This document shows positions 5,839 to 13,274 of a DNA stretch of 13,274 nt, one piece after another. The translations under genes were made by a program, and so were the position numbers. This DNA comes from Devosia equisanguinis (GTDB taxonomy: Bacteria > Pseudomonadota > Alphaproteobacteria > Rhizobiales > Devosiaceae), in the NCBI GenBank assembly GCA_945888565.1, contig CAMDAL010000073.1, positions 1 through 13,274 of the forward strand, in the 5' to 3' direction. Within the stretch, counting starts at the first letter, position 1. Each line of letters begins with the position of its first letter. A model generated the notes under the pieces. It had not been told where the DNA came from. It was given only the letters and a program-made list of their open reading frames with translations, and made no database searches.

Positions 5839-7218
5839 GTGGCTGGGTATCTGTTTCTGGCAATCGTCGTCCTCGCGACCGCGGCCTACTTCGTAGGCAC
5901 CATGTCTGGCCGTCGGCTGGTGCCGGCAGGTGGCGAGAAGGTCCACTCGCTGCCGGGCTACCACGGGCTGCTGGGCGCTTTCGCGGTGTTCATTCCGGCC
6001 GCCATCGTCCTCCTGCTCTGGCTGGCGTTCCAGTCGCGCATCGTTGATATCTTCCTGGTCAATAGCCTTCCCTCGACGCTGATCGAGGGTCTAGGCACCG
6101 GCCAGATGTCCTTGCTGCTGTCCGAAATCAGGAATGTCGCGGCCGGGGTGGTTTTCTCCGAACCCGTGCCTGATGTCGTCGCTGCTGCCGAGCGGCTCAA
6201 GAGCTTCCGCGAGGTCTCCGAGTGGATCATCGCCGCTCTTGTCGCGGTGCTGATGCTCGGCGGGTTCCTCTGGGTTCGCAGCCAGATTGCGGTCCGCTTC
6301 CGCGCCCGCAACGCCGTCGAGCGGGTGCTCTCGGGCGTGATGGTGGCCTGCGCGGGGCTTGCCATCCTGATCACTCTCGCAATCTTCTTTTCGCTTCTCT
6401 ACGAAGCCATCCGGTTCTTCAGTGTCGTTCCGCCGATGGAGTTCTTCTTCGGCCTGCGCTGGGAACCGCAGATCGCCATCCGGGCTGATCAGGTCGCCGG
6501 TGCCGGCGCCTTCGGTGCGATCCCGGTGTTTGTCGGTACGTTCCTGGTTGCGGCCGTGGCCATGGCTGTCGCTACCCCTATCGGCCTGTTCACCGCCATC
6601 TACCTCGTCGAGTATTCCAGCGACCGTTTCCGCTCGATCATCAAGCCGACACTGGAAATCCTCGCCGGTGTGCCAACCGTGGTTTACGGCTTCTTCGCCG
6701 TGCTGACGGTGGCCCCGGCCATTCGCGAAGCCGGTGGCCTGATTGGCATCGTCATGTCACCCAACAGCGCCCTCGCTGCGGGCCTGGTGATGGGCATCAT
6801 GCTGATCCCGATCATCGCGTCGCTCTCCGATGACGCCCTGCGGGCCGTGCCGCGCACCATGCGCGACGGTTCCCTGGCCATGGGCGCCACGCCGGGCGAA
6901 ACCGTCATGAAGGTCCTGGTCCCCGCGGCAATCCCGGGGATCATGGGCGGTGTGCTGCTGTCCACGTCTATCGCCATCGGCGAGACCATGATCGTCGCCA
7001 TGGCGGCGGGCCTGATCGCCAGCCTGACCATCAATCCGCTCGACTCCGTCACCACCGTGACCGTGCAGATCATCACCCTGCTGACCGGTGATACCGAGTT
7101 CGATAGCCCGAAGACCTTGGCCGCGTTCGGGTTGGGGCTTGTCCTCTTCCTGATGACGCTCATCCTCAACGTGATCGCATTGACGATCGTCAAACGGTTC
7201 AGAGAGCAGTATGACTGA
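5839..7218 (+). CDS. pstC: Phosphate ABC transporter permease PstC with N-terminal extension
   Basis: Inner-membrane half of the phosphate channel. I place the start at GTG 5839 (a GGGGG run 4-8 bases upstream): a frame from TTG 5779 would begin inside the pstS terminator. This gives 459 aa, well above the roughly 300-320 aa of E. coli PstC. The extra N-terminal part has membrane segments at about 2-21 and 41-64, an extracytoplasmic loop of about 60 residues, and another segment at 128-146; it probably corresponds to the DUF3708-type region of alphaproteobacterial PstC. The BPD_transp_1 core follows (about 225-455). The EAA loop for contact with PstB is around DGSLAMGATPGE with I and P spaced after it (343-368), and SIAIGETMIVAMA follows. 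The end overlaps pstA by 8 bases, indicating coupled translation. Confidence 0.92.
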   Translation: MAGYLFLAIVVLATAAYFVGTMSGRRLVPAGGEKVHSLPGYHGLLGAFAVFIPAAIVLLLWLAFQSRIVDIFLVNSLPSTLIEGLGTGQMSLLLSEIRNVAAGVVFSEPVPDVVAAAERLKSFREVSEWIIAALVAVLMLGGFLWVRSQIAVRFRARNAVERVLSGVMVACAGLAILITLAIFFSLLYEAIRFFSVVPPMEFFFGLRWEPQIAIRADQVAGAGAFGAIPVFVGTFLVAAVAMAVATPIGLFTAIYLVEYSSDRFRSIIKPTLEILAGVPTVVYGFFAVLTVAPAIREAGGLIGIVMSPNSALAAGLVMGIMLIPIIASLSDDALRAVPRTMRDGSLAMGATPGETVMKVLVPAAIPGIMGGVLLSTSIAIGETMIVAMAAGLIASLTINPLDSVTTVTVQIITLLTGDTEFDSPKTLAAFGLGLVLFLMTLILNVIALTIVKRFREQYD

Positions 7219-8512
7219 GAGCACCATTTCAGGCACCGGCGCCGCCGTTGCGGCAAGGCCGTCGTCGAAAGCCGCGGCTGCCTTGCGAAAGCGCCGCTAC
7301 GCTGCCGACACCCGGCTGCGCCTCGCCGGCCTCACCGCGATCCTGGCTGCCGTGGGCATGCTCGGACTGTTGCTGTGGACCATCGTCTCGCAGGGCCTCC
7401 CGGCCTTCACCCAGACGCACGTGCGGCTCGATTTCCCGCTGTCGGCCGAACTGGTCGACCCGGCGGACCTCGAGGCGACCAACTGGCGCGCCGTCATCAC
7501 CGGTGGGCTGAATGCGGCCCTCGGTGAAACCACATCCCCGGCGCAGCAGCGCCTCCTGTCGCAGATCATCACCAACAACGCCCAGTTCATCGTTCGTGAT
7601 GCGGTGCGCGCCAACCCCTCGCTCGTCGGCAGCAGCATCACGCTTGCGGTGCCGGCCGCCGATCCCTTCGATGGGCTGAACAAGGGGCAGGTGCTCCGGG
7701 ACGTGCCTGAGGCTAACCGTCGCGTGAGCGACGCTCAGATCGCCTGGTTCGACCAGTTGTCGGCCCAGGGGCGGGTAACCGCACCCTTCAACTGGGGCCT
7801 GTTCTTCAATGCCGACAGTCGTTTCCCTGAGATGGCTGGTCTTGCCGGGGCGATCACCGGATCGTTTTACCTGCTCCTCGTGTGCTTCCTGATCAGTTTC
7901 CCCGTCGGCATCGCCTCGGCGATCTATCTTGAAGAGTTTGCGCCTAAGAACCGGTGGACCGACCTGATCGAGGTCAACATCAACAACCTCGCCGCCGTGC
8001 CGTCGATCGTCTACGGCCTGCTCGGTCTCGCAGTCTTCATCCAGGTCTTCGGCGCGCCGCGCTCGGCACCACTGTCGGGTGGCCTCGTGCTGTCGCTGAT
8101 GGTTCTGCCGACCATCATCATCTCCACCCGTGCCGCACTCAAGGCTATCCCGCCCTCCATCCGCGAGGCGGCGCTGGGCATGGGAGCATCCAAGCACCAG
8201 GTCGTGATGCAGCACGTACTTCCGCTGGCCATGCCCGGCATCCTTACCGGCACCATCATCGGCATGGCGCAGGCCCTCGGCGAGACCGCTCCGCTGCTCC
8301 TGATCGGCATGAACGCCTTCGTGACCAGCCCTCCGGGCGGTATCCTCGATGCGTCCACGTCGCTGCCCACCCAGATCTTCATCTGGGCCGATAGCCCGGA
8401 GCGTGGCTTCGTGTCACGGACCTCCGCCGCGATCATGGTGCTGCTGGGCTTCCTTCTCTTCATGAATGCAATTGCGATCTTCCTTCGCAGCAAACTCGAA
8501 CGTCGGTGGTAG
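7211..8512 (+). CDS. pstA: Phosphate ABC transporter permease PstA with DUF3333-type N-terminus
   Basis: Second membrane half of the phosphate channel, 433 aa compared with about 296 in E. coli. The difference is N-terminal: a basic cytoplasmic stretch (about 20-37), one membrane helix (about 38-60), then a soluble, presumably periplasmic domain of roughly 150 residues before the permease core. This matches the DUF3333 region known in alphaproteobacterial PstA. The core (about 211-427) has several helices, the EAA loop REAALGMGASKHQ (318-330) followed by VLPLAMPGI, then GMAQALGETAPLL (351-363). The ATG overlaps the end of pstC by 8 bases. The short gap to pstB supports one transcript. The function of the periplasmic extension is not visible; interaction with PstS or the envelope is inference. 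Confidence 0.94.
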   Translation: MTESTISGTGAAVAARPSSKAAAALRKRRYAADTRLRLAGLTAILAAVGMLGLLLWTIVSQGLPAFTQTHVRLDFPLSAELVDPADLEATNWRAVITGGLNAALGETTSPAQQRLLSQIITNNAQFIVRDAVRANPSLVGSSITLAVPAADPFDGLNKGQVLRDVPEANRRVSDAQIAWFDQLSAQGRVTAPFNWGLFFNADSRFPEMAGLAGAITGSFYLLLVCFLISFPVGIASAIYLEEFAPKNRWTDLIEVNINNLAAVPSIVYGLLGLAVFIQVFGAPRSAPLSGGLVLSLMVLPTIIISTRAALKAIPPSIREAALGMGASKHQVVMQHVLPLAMPGILTGTIIGMAQALGETAPLLLIGMNAFVTSPPGGILDASTSLPTQIFIWADSPERGFVSRTSAAIMVLLGFLLFMNAIAIFLRSKLERRW

Positions 8513-8516
8513 TCGA

Positions 8517-9347
8517 ATGGACGCGACGCTTGGAATGGCAAAGACGACCGAAAATGCGGGGACTCCCTTGATCCAATCTGAAATCAACCATGCAACCCCG
8601 GTACGGGCCCGCGACGTGGTGGTGCACTATGGGACGAAGCAGGCGCTGTTCGGGGTCTCGATCGATATCCCCGAGCGGGCGGTGACGGCCTTTATCGGCC
8701 CATCGGGCTGTGGCAAGTCGACCTTCCTGCGCTGCATCAACCGCATGAATGACACCATCGTCGGCTGCAAGGTGACCGGCAAGATCGAGCTCGAGGGCGC
8801 CGACATCTACGATCCGTCGCTCGATGTCGTCGAACTGCGCGCCCGGGTCGGCATGGTGTTCCAGAAGCCCAACCCGTTCCCCAAGTCGATCTACGACAAC
8901 GTCGCGTACGGCCCGAAGATCCACGGCCTCGCGCAGTCCAAATCCGCTCTCGACGAGATCGTCCATTCGTCGCTGCGCAAGGCCGGCCTGTGGAACGAGG
9001 TCAAGGATCGCCTCAACGAACCCGGCACCGGCCTTTCCGGTGGTCAGCAGCAGCGTCTCTGCATCGCCCGCGCTATCGCGGTCGGGCCCGAGGTGATCCT
9101 GATGGACGAGCCTTGCTCGGCCCTCGACCCGATCGCCACCGCCATCGTAGAAGAGCTCATCGACGAGTTGCGCGAGAACTATACCATCGTCATCGTCACG
9201 CACTCGATGCAGCAGGCCGCCCGCGTCTCCCAGAAGACCGCGTTCTTCCACCTCGGCAAGCTGATCGAGGAAGGCAAGACAGAAGACATCTTCACCAATC
9301 CCAAGCACAAGCAGACCCAGGACTACATCACCGGCCGTATCGGCTGA
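8517..9347 (+). CDS. pstB: Phosphate ABC transporter ATP-binding protein PstB
   Basis: ATPase that powers the PstCA channel and is thought to pass the phosphate signal to PhoU/PhoR. Motifs in a 276-aa product: Walker A GPSGCGKST (61-69), Q-loop QKPNPFP (116-122), signature LSGGQQQR (173-180), Walker B VILMDEP (193-199), D-loop SALD (201-204), switch H229 in VTHS. QKPNPFPKSIYDNVAYGPKI is diagnostic of PstB within ABC ATPases. The start is uncertain: ATG 8466 would overlap pstA by 47 bases and add 17 residues, ATG 8517 lies just after the pstA stop, and ATG 8535 is also in frame. None has a strong ribosome binding site, so translation may be coupled to pstA; I chose 8517. The product from 8517 is close to the usual family length. 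Confidence 0.95.
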   Translation: MDATLGMAKTTENAGTPLIQSEINHATPVRARDVVVHYGTKQALFGVSIDIPERAVTAFIGPSGCGKSTFLRCINRMNDTIVGCKVTGKIELEGADIYDPSLDVVELRARVGMVFQKPNPFPKSIYDNVAYGPKIHGLAQSKSALDEIVHSSLRKAGLWNEVKDRLNEPGTGLSGGQQQRLCIARAIAVGPEVILMDEPCSALDPIATAIVEELIDELRENYTIVIVTHSMQQAARVSQKTAFFHLGKLIEEGKTEDIFTNPKHKQTQDYITGRIG

Positions 9348-9367
9348 TTGGGATAAGGAACCGAAGC

Positions 9368-10072
9368 ATGCCCGCTACGCTGAACGAGCATATCGTCACA
9401 TCCTACGAAGACGAACTGATCGACCTCAACAAGTCCATCTCCGAGATGGGCGGCATGGTCGAGCAGGCGATCACCGAAGGCGCCATGGCGCTCTTGAAGC
9501 TGGATCACGCCCAGGCCCGGAACGTCCGTACGTTCGACGCCCAGATCGACCAGATGCAGCAGCGCATCAACGACTCTGTGGTCTCGATCATTGCCCGCCG
9601 CCAGCCGATGGCCACCGATCTACGCATGGTCGTCACTGCCATCCAGGTCGCCAACGACCTCGAGCGCACAGGCGACATGGCCAAGCAGCTGGCCAAGCGC
9701 ACCCTGCAGCTCGAAAACCTCGGGCTGGCGCCGAAGTTCTACAATGGCGTCAAGCACATGAAGGACCTGGTGTCGCGCCAGCTGCAGGCCGCACTCGATG
9801 CCTACCTGACGCGCGACAGCAAGGCGGCCGTCGAGGTCTGCAACCACGATGACGAGATCGACGCCATCTACAACTCGCTGTTCCGCGAATTGCTGACCTA
9901 CATGATGGAAGATCCGCGCAACATCACGCAGTGCACGCACCTGCTGTTCTGCGCCAAGAGCCTTGAGCGCGTCGGCGACCACGCCACCAACATCGCCGAG
10001 GCGGCCTACTACCTCGAGACCGGCCACCACCTTGGCGCCGACGAACAGCAGCGTCAGAAGCTAGAGGCATAA
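9368..10072 (+). CDS. phoU: Phosphate signalling regulator PhoU
   Basis: Cytoplasmic negative regulator that links Pst transporter state to PhoR so that PhoB is silenced when phosphate is plentiful. 234 aa, all-helical, two PhoU repeats. The metal-site signatures are visible in each half: NDLERTGDMAKQLAK (96-110) and SLERVGDHATNIAEAA (198-213), with acidic residues E99/D103 and E200/D204. The open frame runs upstream into pstB, but the real start is ATG 9368, with AAGGA 8 bases before it, directly giving MPATLNEHIV. It lies 20 bases after pstB and 3 bases before phoB, so it is cotranscribed with both. The position between transporter and response regulator is standard. Confidence 0.96.
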   Translation: MPATLNEHIVTSYEDELIDLNKSISEMGGMVEQAITEGAMALLKLDHAQARNVRTFDAQIDQMQQRINDSVVSIIARRQPMATDLRMVVTAIQVANDLERTGDMAKQLAKRTLQLENLGLAPKFYNGVKHMKDLVSRQLQAALDAYLTRDSKAAVEVCNHDDEIDAIYNSLFRELLTYMMEDPRNITQCTHLLFCAKSLERVGDHATNIAEAAYYLETGHHLGADEQQRQKLEA

Positions 10073-10075
10073 GGC

Positions 10076-10777
10076 ATGAGCGCAACGATCCTCATCGTCG
10101 AGGACGAGGCCGACCTCGCCGTGCTGCTGCGCTACAACCTGGAGGCCGAAGGCTTCCGCGTTGCCACTGCCGCCTCGGGTGACGAGGCGGTGGAGCGCAT
10201 CCGCGACGGCGTGCCGGACCTGATCCTGCTCGACTGGATGCTGCCGGGCCTTTCCGGCATCGAACTCTGCCGCCGCTGGCGGGCCCGCGAGGAAACCGCC
10301 CGCACCCCGATCATCATGATCACCGCGCGCGGCGAGGAAGAAGAGCGCGTCCGTGGCCTTGCCACCGGCGCTGACGACTATGTCGTCAAGCCCTTCTCCA
10401 TCCCCGAGCTTCTCGCCCGCATCAATGCACTGCTCCGCCGCTCGAGCCCGCAGCTCGTCACAGCCGTGCTGAAAGCGGGCGATCTCGAGCTCGACCGCAC
10501 GTCCCACCGCGTCCGTCGCGGCGGCCGTGAGGTCCATCTTGGCCCCACCGAGTACCGCCTGCTCGAATACCTGATGCGCCACCCCGGCCGCGTCTACTCG
10601 CGCGAGCAACTGCTCGACGGCGTCTGGGGCAACGACGTCTATGTCGACGAGCGCACGGTGGATGTGCACGTTGGTCGCCTGCGAAAAGCCATCAACCGCC
10701 ACCGCGACGCCGACCCCATCCGCACCGTCCGCGGCGCCGGCTACGCCTTCGACGAACGCTTCCAGGCCCCAGCCTGA
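10076..10777 (+). CDS. phoB: Phosphate regulon response regulator PhoB
   Basis: OmpR-family response regulator that binds Pho boxes when phosphorylated by PhoR. Receiver domain (about 1-120): acidic pocket E9/D10, phosphoacceptor D53 in LILLDWMLPG, T83 and K105 in YVVKPF. Winged-helix DNA-binding domain (about 130-229): TEYRLLEYLMRHPGRVYSREQLLDGVWG, then VDERTVDVHVGRLRKAI, the recognition-helix region, and RTVRGAGYAF. 233 aa is the typical length. It starts 3 bases after the phoU stop, so translation is probably coupled. The likely targets visible here are the boxes before pstS and phoR; as phoB lies downstream of pstS it should itself rise on starvation through read-through. No Pho box is seen directly before phoB. 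Confidence 0.96.
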   Translation: MSATILIVEDEADLAVLLRYNLEAEGFRVATAASGDEAVERIRDGVPDLILLDWMLPGLSGIELCRRWRAREETARTPIIMITARGEEEERVRGLATGADDYVVKPFSIPELLARINALLRRSSPQLVTAVLKAGDLELDRTSHRVRRGGREVHLGPTEYRLLEYLMRHPGRVYSREQLLDGVWGNDVYVDERTVDVHVGRLRKAINRHRDADPIRTVRGAGYAFDERFQAPA

Positions 10778-10803
10778 TTCAACATCTAGGGCCACCGGCG
10801 TGT

Positions 10804-10867
10804 CGGTGGTCCTCCACTGTGGCGAAGCCACGGGGGAGGGGGACCAGCCGTAGGCTGGTGGAGGGGG
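10804..10867. repeat. Structured dispersed intergenic repeat, copy 2 (REP-like)
   Basis: Same element and orientation as 2187-2243. It differs in the first inner hairpin, here GTGGC/GCCAC around GAA (from 10819), and in the second, ACCAGCC (10843-10849) with GGCTGGT (10853-10859) around GTA. Relative to copy 1, two base pairs of the second stem have changed on both sides, so pairing is kept. An outer pairing CCTCCAC (10811-10817) with GTGGAGG (10858-10864) is possible. CCACCG (10792-10797) just upstream can also pair with CGGTGG at the left end. It lies between the convergent phoB and hslO. The remaining 77 bases to the hslO stop show nothing clear. Confidence 0.8.
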
Positions 10868-10944
10868 CGCGCGCAGGCGCAACCTTTACCCCACCGTCAC
10901 CGCGAACCAAAATACCCCGGACCGAAGCAGTGCGCTTCCGCCCC

Positions 10945-11952
10945 TCAATGCCGGTGGTCGTGATCCTCGAACTCGTCCGGCGTGAAGTGGTAGTCCGCCG
11001 AGCAGAACTCGCAGACCACCTCGATCTCGCCGTCCACCACCATGTCGGCGCGGTCTTCGGCCGAGAAGTTGTCCCGCAGCATCGACTCGATCCGCTCCGC
11101 CGAGCAGGTGCAACGCTCCTCGAGCGCCACCGGATCGAACACCCGCACGCCCGGCTCGTTGAACAGCCGGAACAGCAGCCGCTCGGCGCTGAGGTCGGGG
11201 TCGGCCAGCTCCTCGTCACCCACGGTGCTGACATAGGCGCGCGACGTCGTCCACTTGTCGTCCTGCACGAAGTGCTGGTCGGCGGTGTCAGGGTTGTCGA
11301 AATTGCCATCGCCGGGCAGGTCCGGCATCACCGACAGGCCGTGCGGCGGCAGGTGCTGCACCAGCACGCCGCCGGCGCGCCAGTGATGGCCGAGGCCGCG
11401 CACCGTGTGCTCGGCCACGGCGAGCCGCACCAGCGTCGGGATCTGCTCGGACTGCTGGAAGTAGGTGTGCGCCACGTCCTCCAGCGAGCCGCCATCCAGC
11501 GCCACGATGCCCTGGTAGCGCTCCATGTGGACGCCCTGGTCGATGGTCATGGCGAGGTGGCCCTTGCCCAGCAGCTGCGTCGGCTTGGTCTCGCCACGCT
11601 CGATCGCCATCATTACCGCATCGGCATCGAAGCGGGCGTAGCCGCGCAGACCGTCGGGCGCGTCGAGGTCGACGACAATCAAGTTCACCGGCCCATCGGT
11701 CTGCGTCTGCAGGATGAAGCGCCCGGCGAACTTCAGCGACGAGCCGATCAGTGCGGCCAGCACCACCGCCTCGCCGAGCAGGCGAGCGACGGGGGCAGGG
11801 TAGTTGTGGCGGGTGAGGATCGCGTCGAGCGCTGGCCCAAGGCGCACCACGCGCCCCCGGCTGTCCAGCGTATCGACGGTGAACGGCACGACCACGTCGT
11901 CGCCGGATTCCGGGCGGTCGAGGCCAATGGTGCTCAGCTGCATCTCAGTCAT
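10945..11952 (-). CDS. hslO: Redox-regulated chaperone Hsp33
   Basis: Cytoplasmic holdase activated by oxidation and unfolding stress. In the reduced state four cysteines hold zinc; oxidation to disulfides releases it and exposes the client-binding surface. 335 aa. The zinc motif is intact at the C-terminus: C281-x-C283 and C314-x-x-C317, in ERCTCSAERI and VVCEFCSADY. The N-terminal core shows FILQTQTDGPVNLIVVD (79-95) and GHLAMTID (131-138), and the linker follows. The extreme C-terminus is His/Asp-rich (EDHDHRH). ATG 11952 is used; an in-frame ATG 3 codons later is possible, and only a weak TTGGA precedes. It is the third gene of argD-argF-hslO, 79 bases after argF, a gene order common in rhizobia. 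It is convergent with phoB across the repeat. Confidence 0.96.
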   Translation of the reverse strand: MTEMQLSTIGLDRPESGDDVVVPFTVDTLDSRGRVVRLGPALDAILTRHNYPAPVARLLGEAVVLAALIGSSLKFAGRFILQTQTDGPVNLIVVDLDAPDGLRGYARFDADAVMMAIERGETKPTQLLGKGHLAMTIDQGVHMERYQGIVALDGGSLEDVAHTYFQQSEQIPTLVRLAVAEHTVRGLGHHWRAGGVLVQHLPPHGLSVMPDLPGDGNFDNPDTADQHFVQDDKWTTSRAYVSTVGDEELADPDLSAERLLFRLFNEPGVRVFDPVALEERCTCSAERIESMLRDNFSAEDRADMVVDGEIEVVCEFCSADYHFTPDEFEDHDHRH

Positions 11953-12031
11953 CGAAATTCCAATCCCGCGGCACGCCGGCCCGGGATCAGGGCAGCGCCG
12001 CGCTAGTTGAGTTCAGGCATGGCAGCAACCG

Positions 12032-12961
12032 TCAGGTGTTCTGGCGATCCTGGCCAAGCGCCCAGCACAGGATGGCCTTCTGGGCGTGCAGGCGATTTTC
12101 GGCCTCATCAAACACCACCGATTGCGGTCCGTCGATGACCTCGTCGGTCACCTCGTCGCCGCGGTGCGCCGGCAGGCAGTGCATGAACAGCGCGTCCTTG
12201 TCGGCAAGTCCCATCAGATGGGCATTCACCTGGTAGGGTTTCAAGGCCCGGCGGCGCTCGGCTGCATCGGTGTCGCCCATCGAGACCCAGGTGTCGGTGA
12301 TGATGAGGTCGGCATCCTTCACCGCCTCCTCGGCGTCCTCGATCAGCCGCACTGCCGCACCCGCCTTGCGGATGTCGGTGAGCAGGTCCTTTTCCGGCGC
12401 GTATTCTTCCGGAACCGCGATGGTGAGTTCGGCGCCGAACAACTCGGCGGCGTTCACCCAGCTGGCCAGCACGTTGTTGCTGTCTCCCACCCAGGCGATC
12501 TTGGCGCCCTTGATGTTGCCGCGGTGCTCCTCGAACGTCATCACGTCCGCCATCACCTGGCACGGGTGCGCCCGGCGCGTCAGCCCGTTGATCACCGGCA
12601 CGGTCGCCGCCTCGGCCAGGTCGAGCAGGTCCTGGTGGGTGAGGATGCGGATCATGATCGCATCGACATAGCGGCTCATCACCTTGGCCGTATCGGCAAG
12701 CGTCTCTTCGCGCGACAGTTGCATCTCGGCGCCGGTCAGGAAGATCGTCTCGCCGCCCAGTTGGCGCATGCCGACATCGAACGACACGCGGGTGCGGGTC
12801 GACTGGCGCTCGAAGATCATCGCCAGCACCTTGTCCTTGAGGAGCAGCGGGCGGTCGCCCTTTTTCAGGCGCTCCTTCAGTTCCACGGCCTGGCTGAGCA
12901 TGCCGCGCAGGGTAGTGGCGTCGAAATCGTCGAGATTGAGAAAATGCCTTGGGGTGGTCAT
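12032..12961 (-). CDS. argF: Ornithine carbamoyltransferase
   Basis: Condenses ornithine and carbamoyl phosphate to citrulline, the sixth step of arginine synthesis; cytoplasmic trimer. 309 aa with all signatures: carbamoyl-phosphate site STRTR (54-58), HPCQ (132-135), ornithine-side DTWVSMG (223-229) and HCLPAHRGDEV (261-271). Start: ATG 12961 has a strong AGGAGAGG 4 bases upstream (complement of 12966-12973). An ATG at 12976 would place that site inside the gene and add only MRRGL, so I prefer 12961. It follows argD by 93 bases, a gap with two hairpins, and precedes hslO. The anabolic rather than catabolic (ArcB) role is inferred from argD next door. No odd features. Confidence 0.97.
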   Translation of the reverse strand: MTTPRHFLNLDDFDATTLRGMLSQAVELKERLKKGDRPLLLKDKVLAMIFERQSTRTRVSFDVGMRQLGGETIFLTGAEMQLSREETLADTAKVMSRYVDAIMIRILTHQDLLDLAEAATVPVINGLTRRAHPCQVMADVMTFEEHRGNIKGAKIAWVGDSNNVLASWVNAAELFGAELTIAVPEEYAPEKDLLTDIRKAGAAVRLIEDAEEAVKDADLIITDTWVSMGDTDAAERRRALKPYQVNAHLMGLADKDALFMHCLPAHRGDEVTDEVIDGPQSVVFDEAENRLHAQKAILCWALGQDRQNT

Positions 12962-12984
12962 CAGACCTCTCCTCATGTGGGACT

Positions 12985-13033
12985 CTTCCGGTCACGGAAG
13001 ATCGGGCCGGGCACCGGCTGCTGTCCGGTGCCC
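12985..13033. repeat. Two consecutive hairpins between argD and argF
   Basis: CTTCCG (12985-12990) pairs with CGGAAG (12995-13000) around GTCA. GGGCACCGG (13009-13017) pairs with CCGGTGCCC (13025-13033) around 7 bases. Neither is followed by a clear T run in the direction of transcription (minus), so they are better read as processing, stability or weak attenuation structures in the argD-argF message than as a full terminator. Confidence 0.6.
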
Positions 13034-13054
13034 TCGAGCCGTCCGGCAATTGGG

Positions 13055-13274
13055 TCAGGCGGTGGCCTTGTTCGCCTCTGCGTCGATCGCCTCGAACACC
13101 GCGGCGAGCTTGCCCACCGCCAGTTCGATATCGGCCTCGGTGATGACGAGCGGCGGCAACAGCCGCAGCACGTTCTCGTTGGCCGTCATCGCCAGCATGT
13201 GATGCTCGTCGCGCAGGCGGGCGGCCACGTCCTTCACCGGCGTGGCGATGCGGATGCCGGCGAGCAGGCCCTTG
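13055..13274 (-). CDS. argD: Acetylornithine aminotransferase, C-terminal part (5' end outside window)
   Basis: PLP-dependent transaminase of arginine synthesis, N-acetyl-glutamate semialdehyde to N-acetylornithine. Only the last 72 codons are here. The frame is open to the window edge; I read KGLLAGIRIATP before the internal GTG, then HHMLAMTANENVLRLLPPLVITEADIELAV, the typical C-terminal small-domain pattern of class III aminotransferases of the ArgD type (G-L-L-x-G, N-V-L-R-L-L-P-P-L). The PLP lysine is outside the window. Identity is inferred from this tail plus the neighbouring argF. Another class III transaminase is possible but unlikely. Confidence 0.88.
   Translation of the reverse strand, partial: KGLLAGIRIATPVKDVAARLRDEHHMLAMTANENVLRLLPPLVITEADIELAVGKLAAVFEAIDAEANKATA

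Noticed and set aside
4600..5964. Long minus-strand frame (454 codons) opposite pstS and the start of pstC
   Set aside because: It is low-complexity, rich in R/G/D/E, shows no domain, runs through the Pho boxes and the terminator, and lies opposite clearly real genes. Long antisense frames are expected at this GC content.
7229..8215. Minus-strand frame (328 codons) opposite pstA
   Set aside because: Antisense shadow with R/H/D/Q-rich, domain-free sequence; pstA is certain on the other strand.
8990..9367. Upstream part of the frame that contains phoU, suggesting a pstB-overlapping fusion protein
   Set aside because: It overlaps the essential C-terminal half of pstB and reads as Arg/His-rich junk; PhoU starts cleanly at 9368 behind a good ribosome site.
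10819..12006. Plus-strand frame (395 codons) opposite hslO
   Set aside because: It begins inside the dispersed repeat and is an R/H/V/L-rich shadow of hslO, whose zinc cysteines fix the true strand.
1..13274. Mobile element, phage, defence or biosynthetic system
   Set aside because: No transposase, integrase, tRNA-att structure, toxin-antitoxin pair, nuclease or CRISPR repeat seen. All gene products belong to core metabolism, phosphate regulation or stress response.

Overview
The window is high-GC DNA with strong G/C bias at third codon positions. It looks like an alphaproteobacterial chromosome of the Hyphomicrobiales (Rhizobiales) type. The order ppk2 / phoR-pstS-pstC-pstA-pstB-phoU-phoB matches, from memory, the Sinorhizobium-type Pho locus, and argD-argF-hslO is also a common rhizobial gene order. 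A Devosia-like genome is my guess. No sequence search supports the genus.

Layout, left to right. (1) Positions 1-2172 hold a divergent hexuronate pair: kdgK on the minus strand (3' end outside the window) and a uxuB-type fructuronate/mannonate oxidoreductase on the plus strand. A long palindrome (596-646) lies between them. (2) Positions 2187-2243 carry a structured dispersed repeat in the gap between the convergent uxuB and ppk2. (3) Positions 2266-10777 form a phosphate island: polyphosphate kinase 2 on the minus strand, then on the plus strand the sensor kinase phoR, the high-affinity transporter pstSCAB, the regulator phoU and the response regulator phoB. (4) Positions 10804-10867 carry a second copy of the repeat, again between convergent genes (phoB and hslO). 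(5) Positions 10945-13274 are minus-strand argD (C-terminal part only), argF and hslO.

How it works together. PhoR and PhoB sense and answer phosphate limitation through the Pst transporter and PhoU. Matches to the Pho box (7-bp direct repeats with an 11-bp period) stand in front of pstS, as two tandem boxes, and in front of phoR, as one box in the ppk2/phoR gap. This predicts a positive loop in which PhoB raises its own sensor kinase and the transporter. A strong hairpin between pstS and pstC probably lets the abundant binding protein be made in excess over the membrane parts. PPK2 ties the locus to polyphosphate storage.

No gap exceeds 300 bases, and I see no insertion sequence, prophage, CRISPR array, tRNA or rRNA. 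The coding content is conventional. The less ordinary signals are non-coding: the Pho boxes, the intercistronic terminator, the repeat pair with compensatory stem changes, and the kdgK/uxuB palindrome. I found no convincing new multi-gene system. Several track-level starts upstream of weak TTG/GTG codons were replaced by starts with better ribosome binding sites, as explained in each entry.
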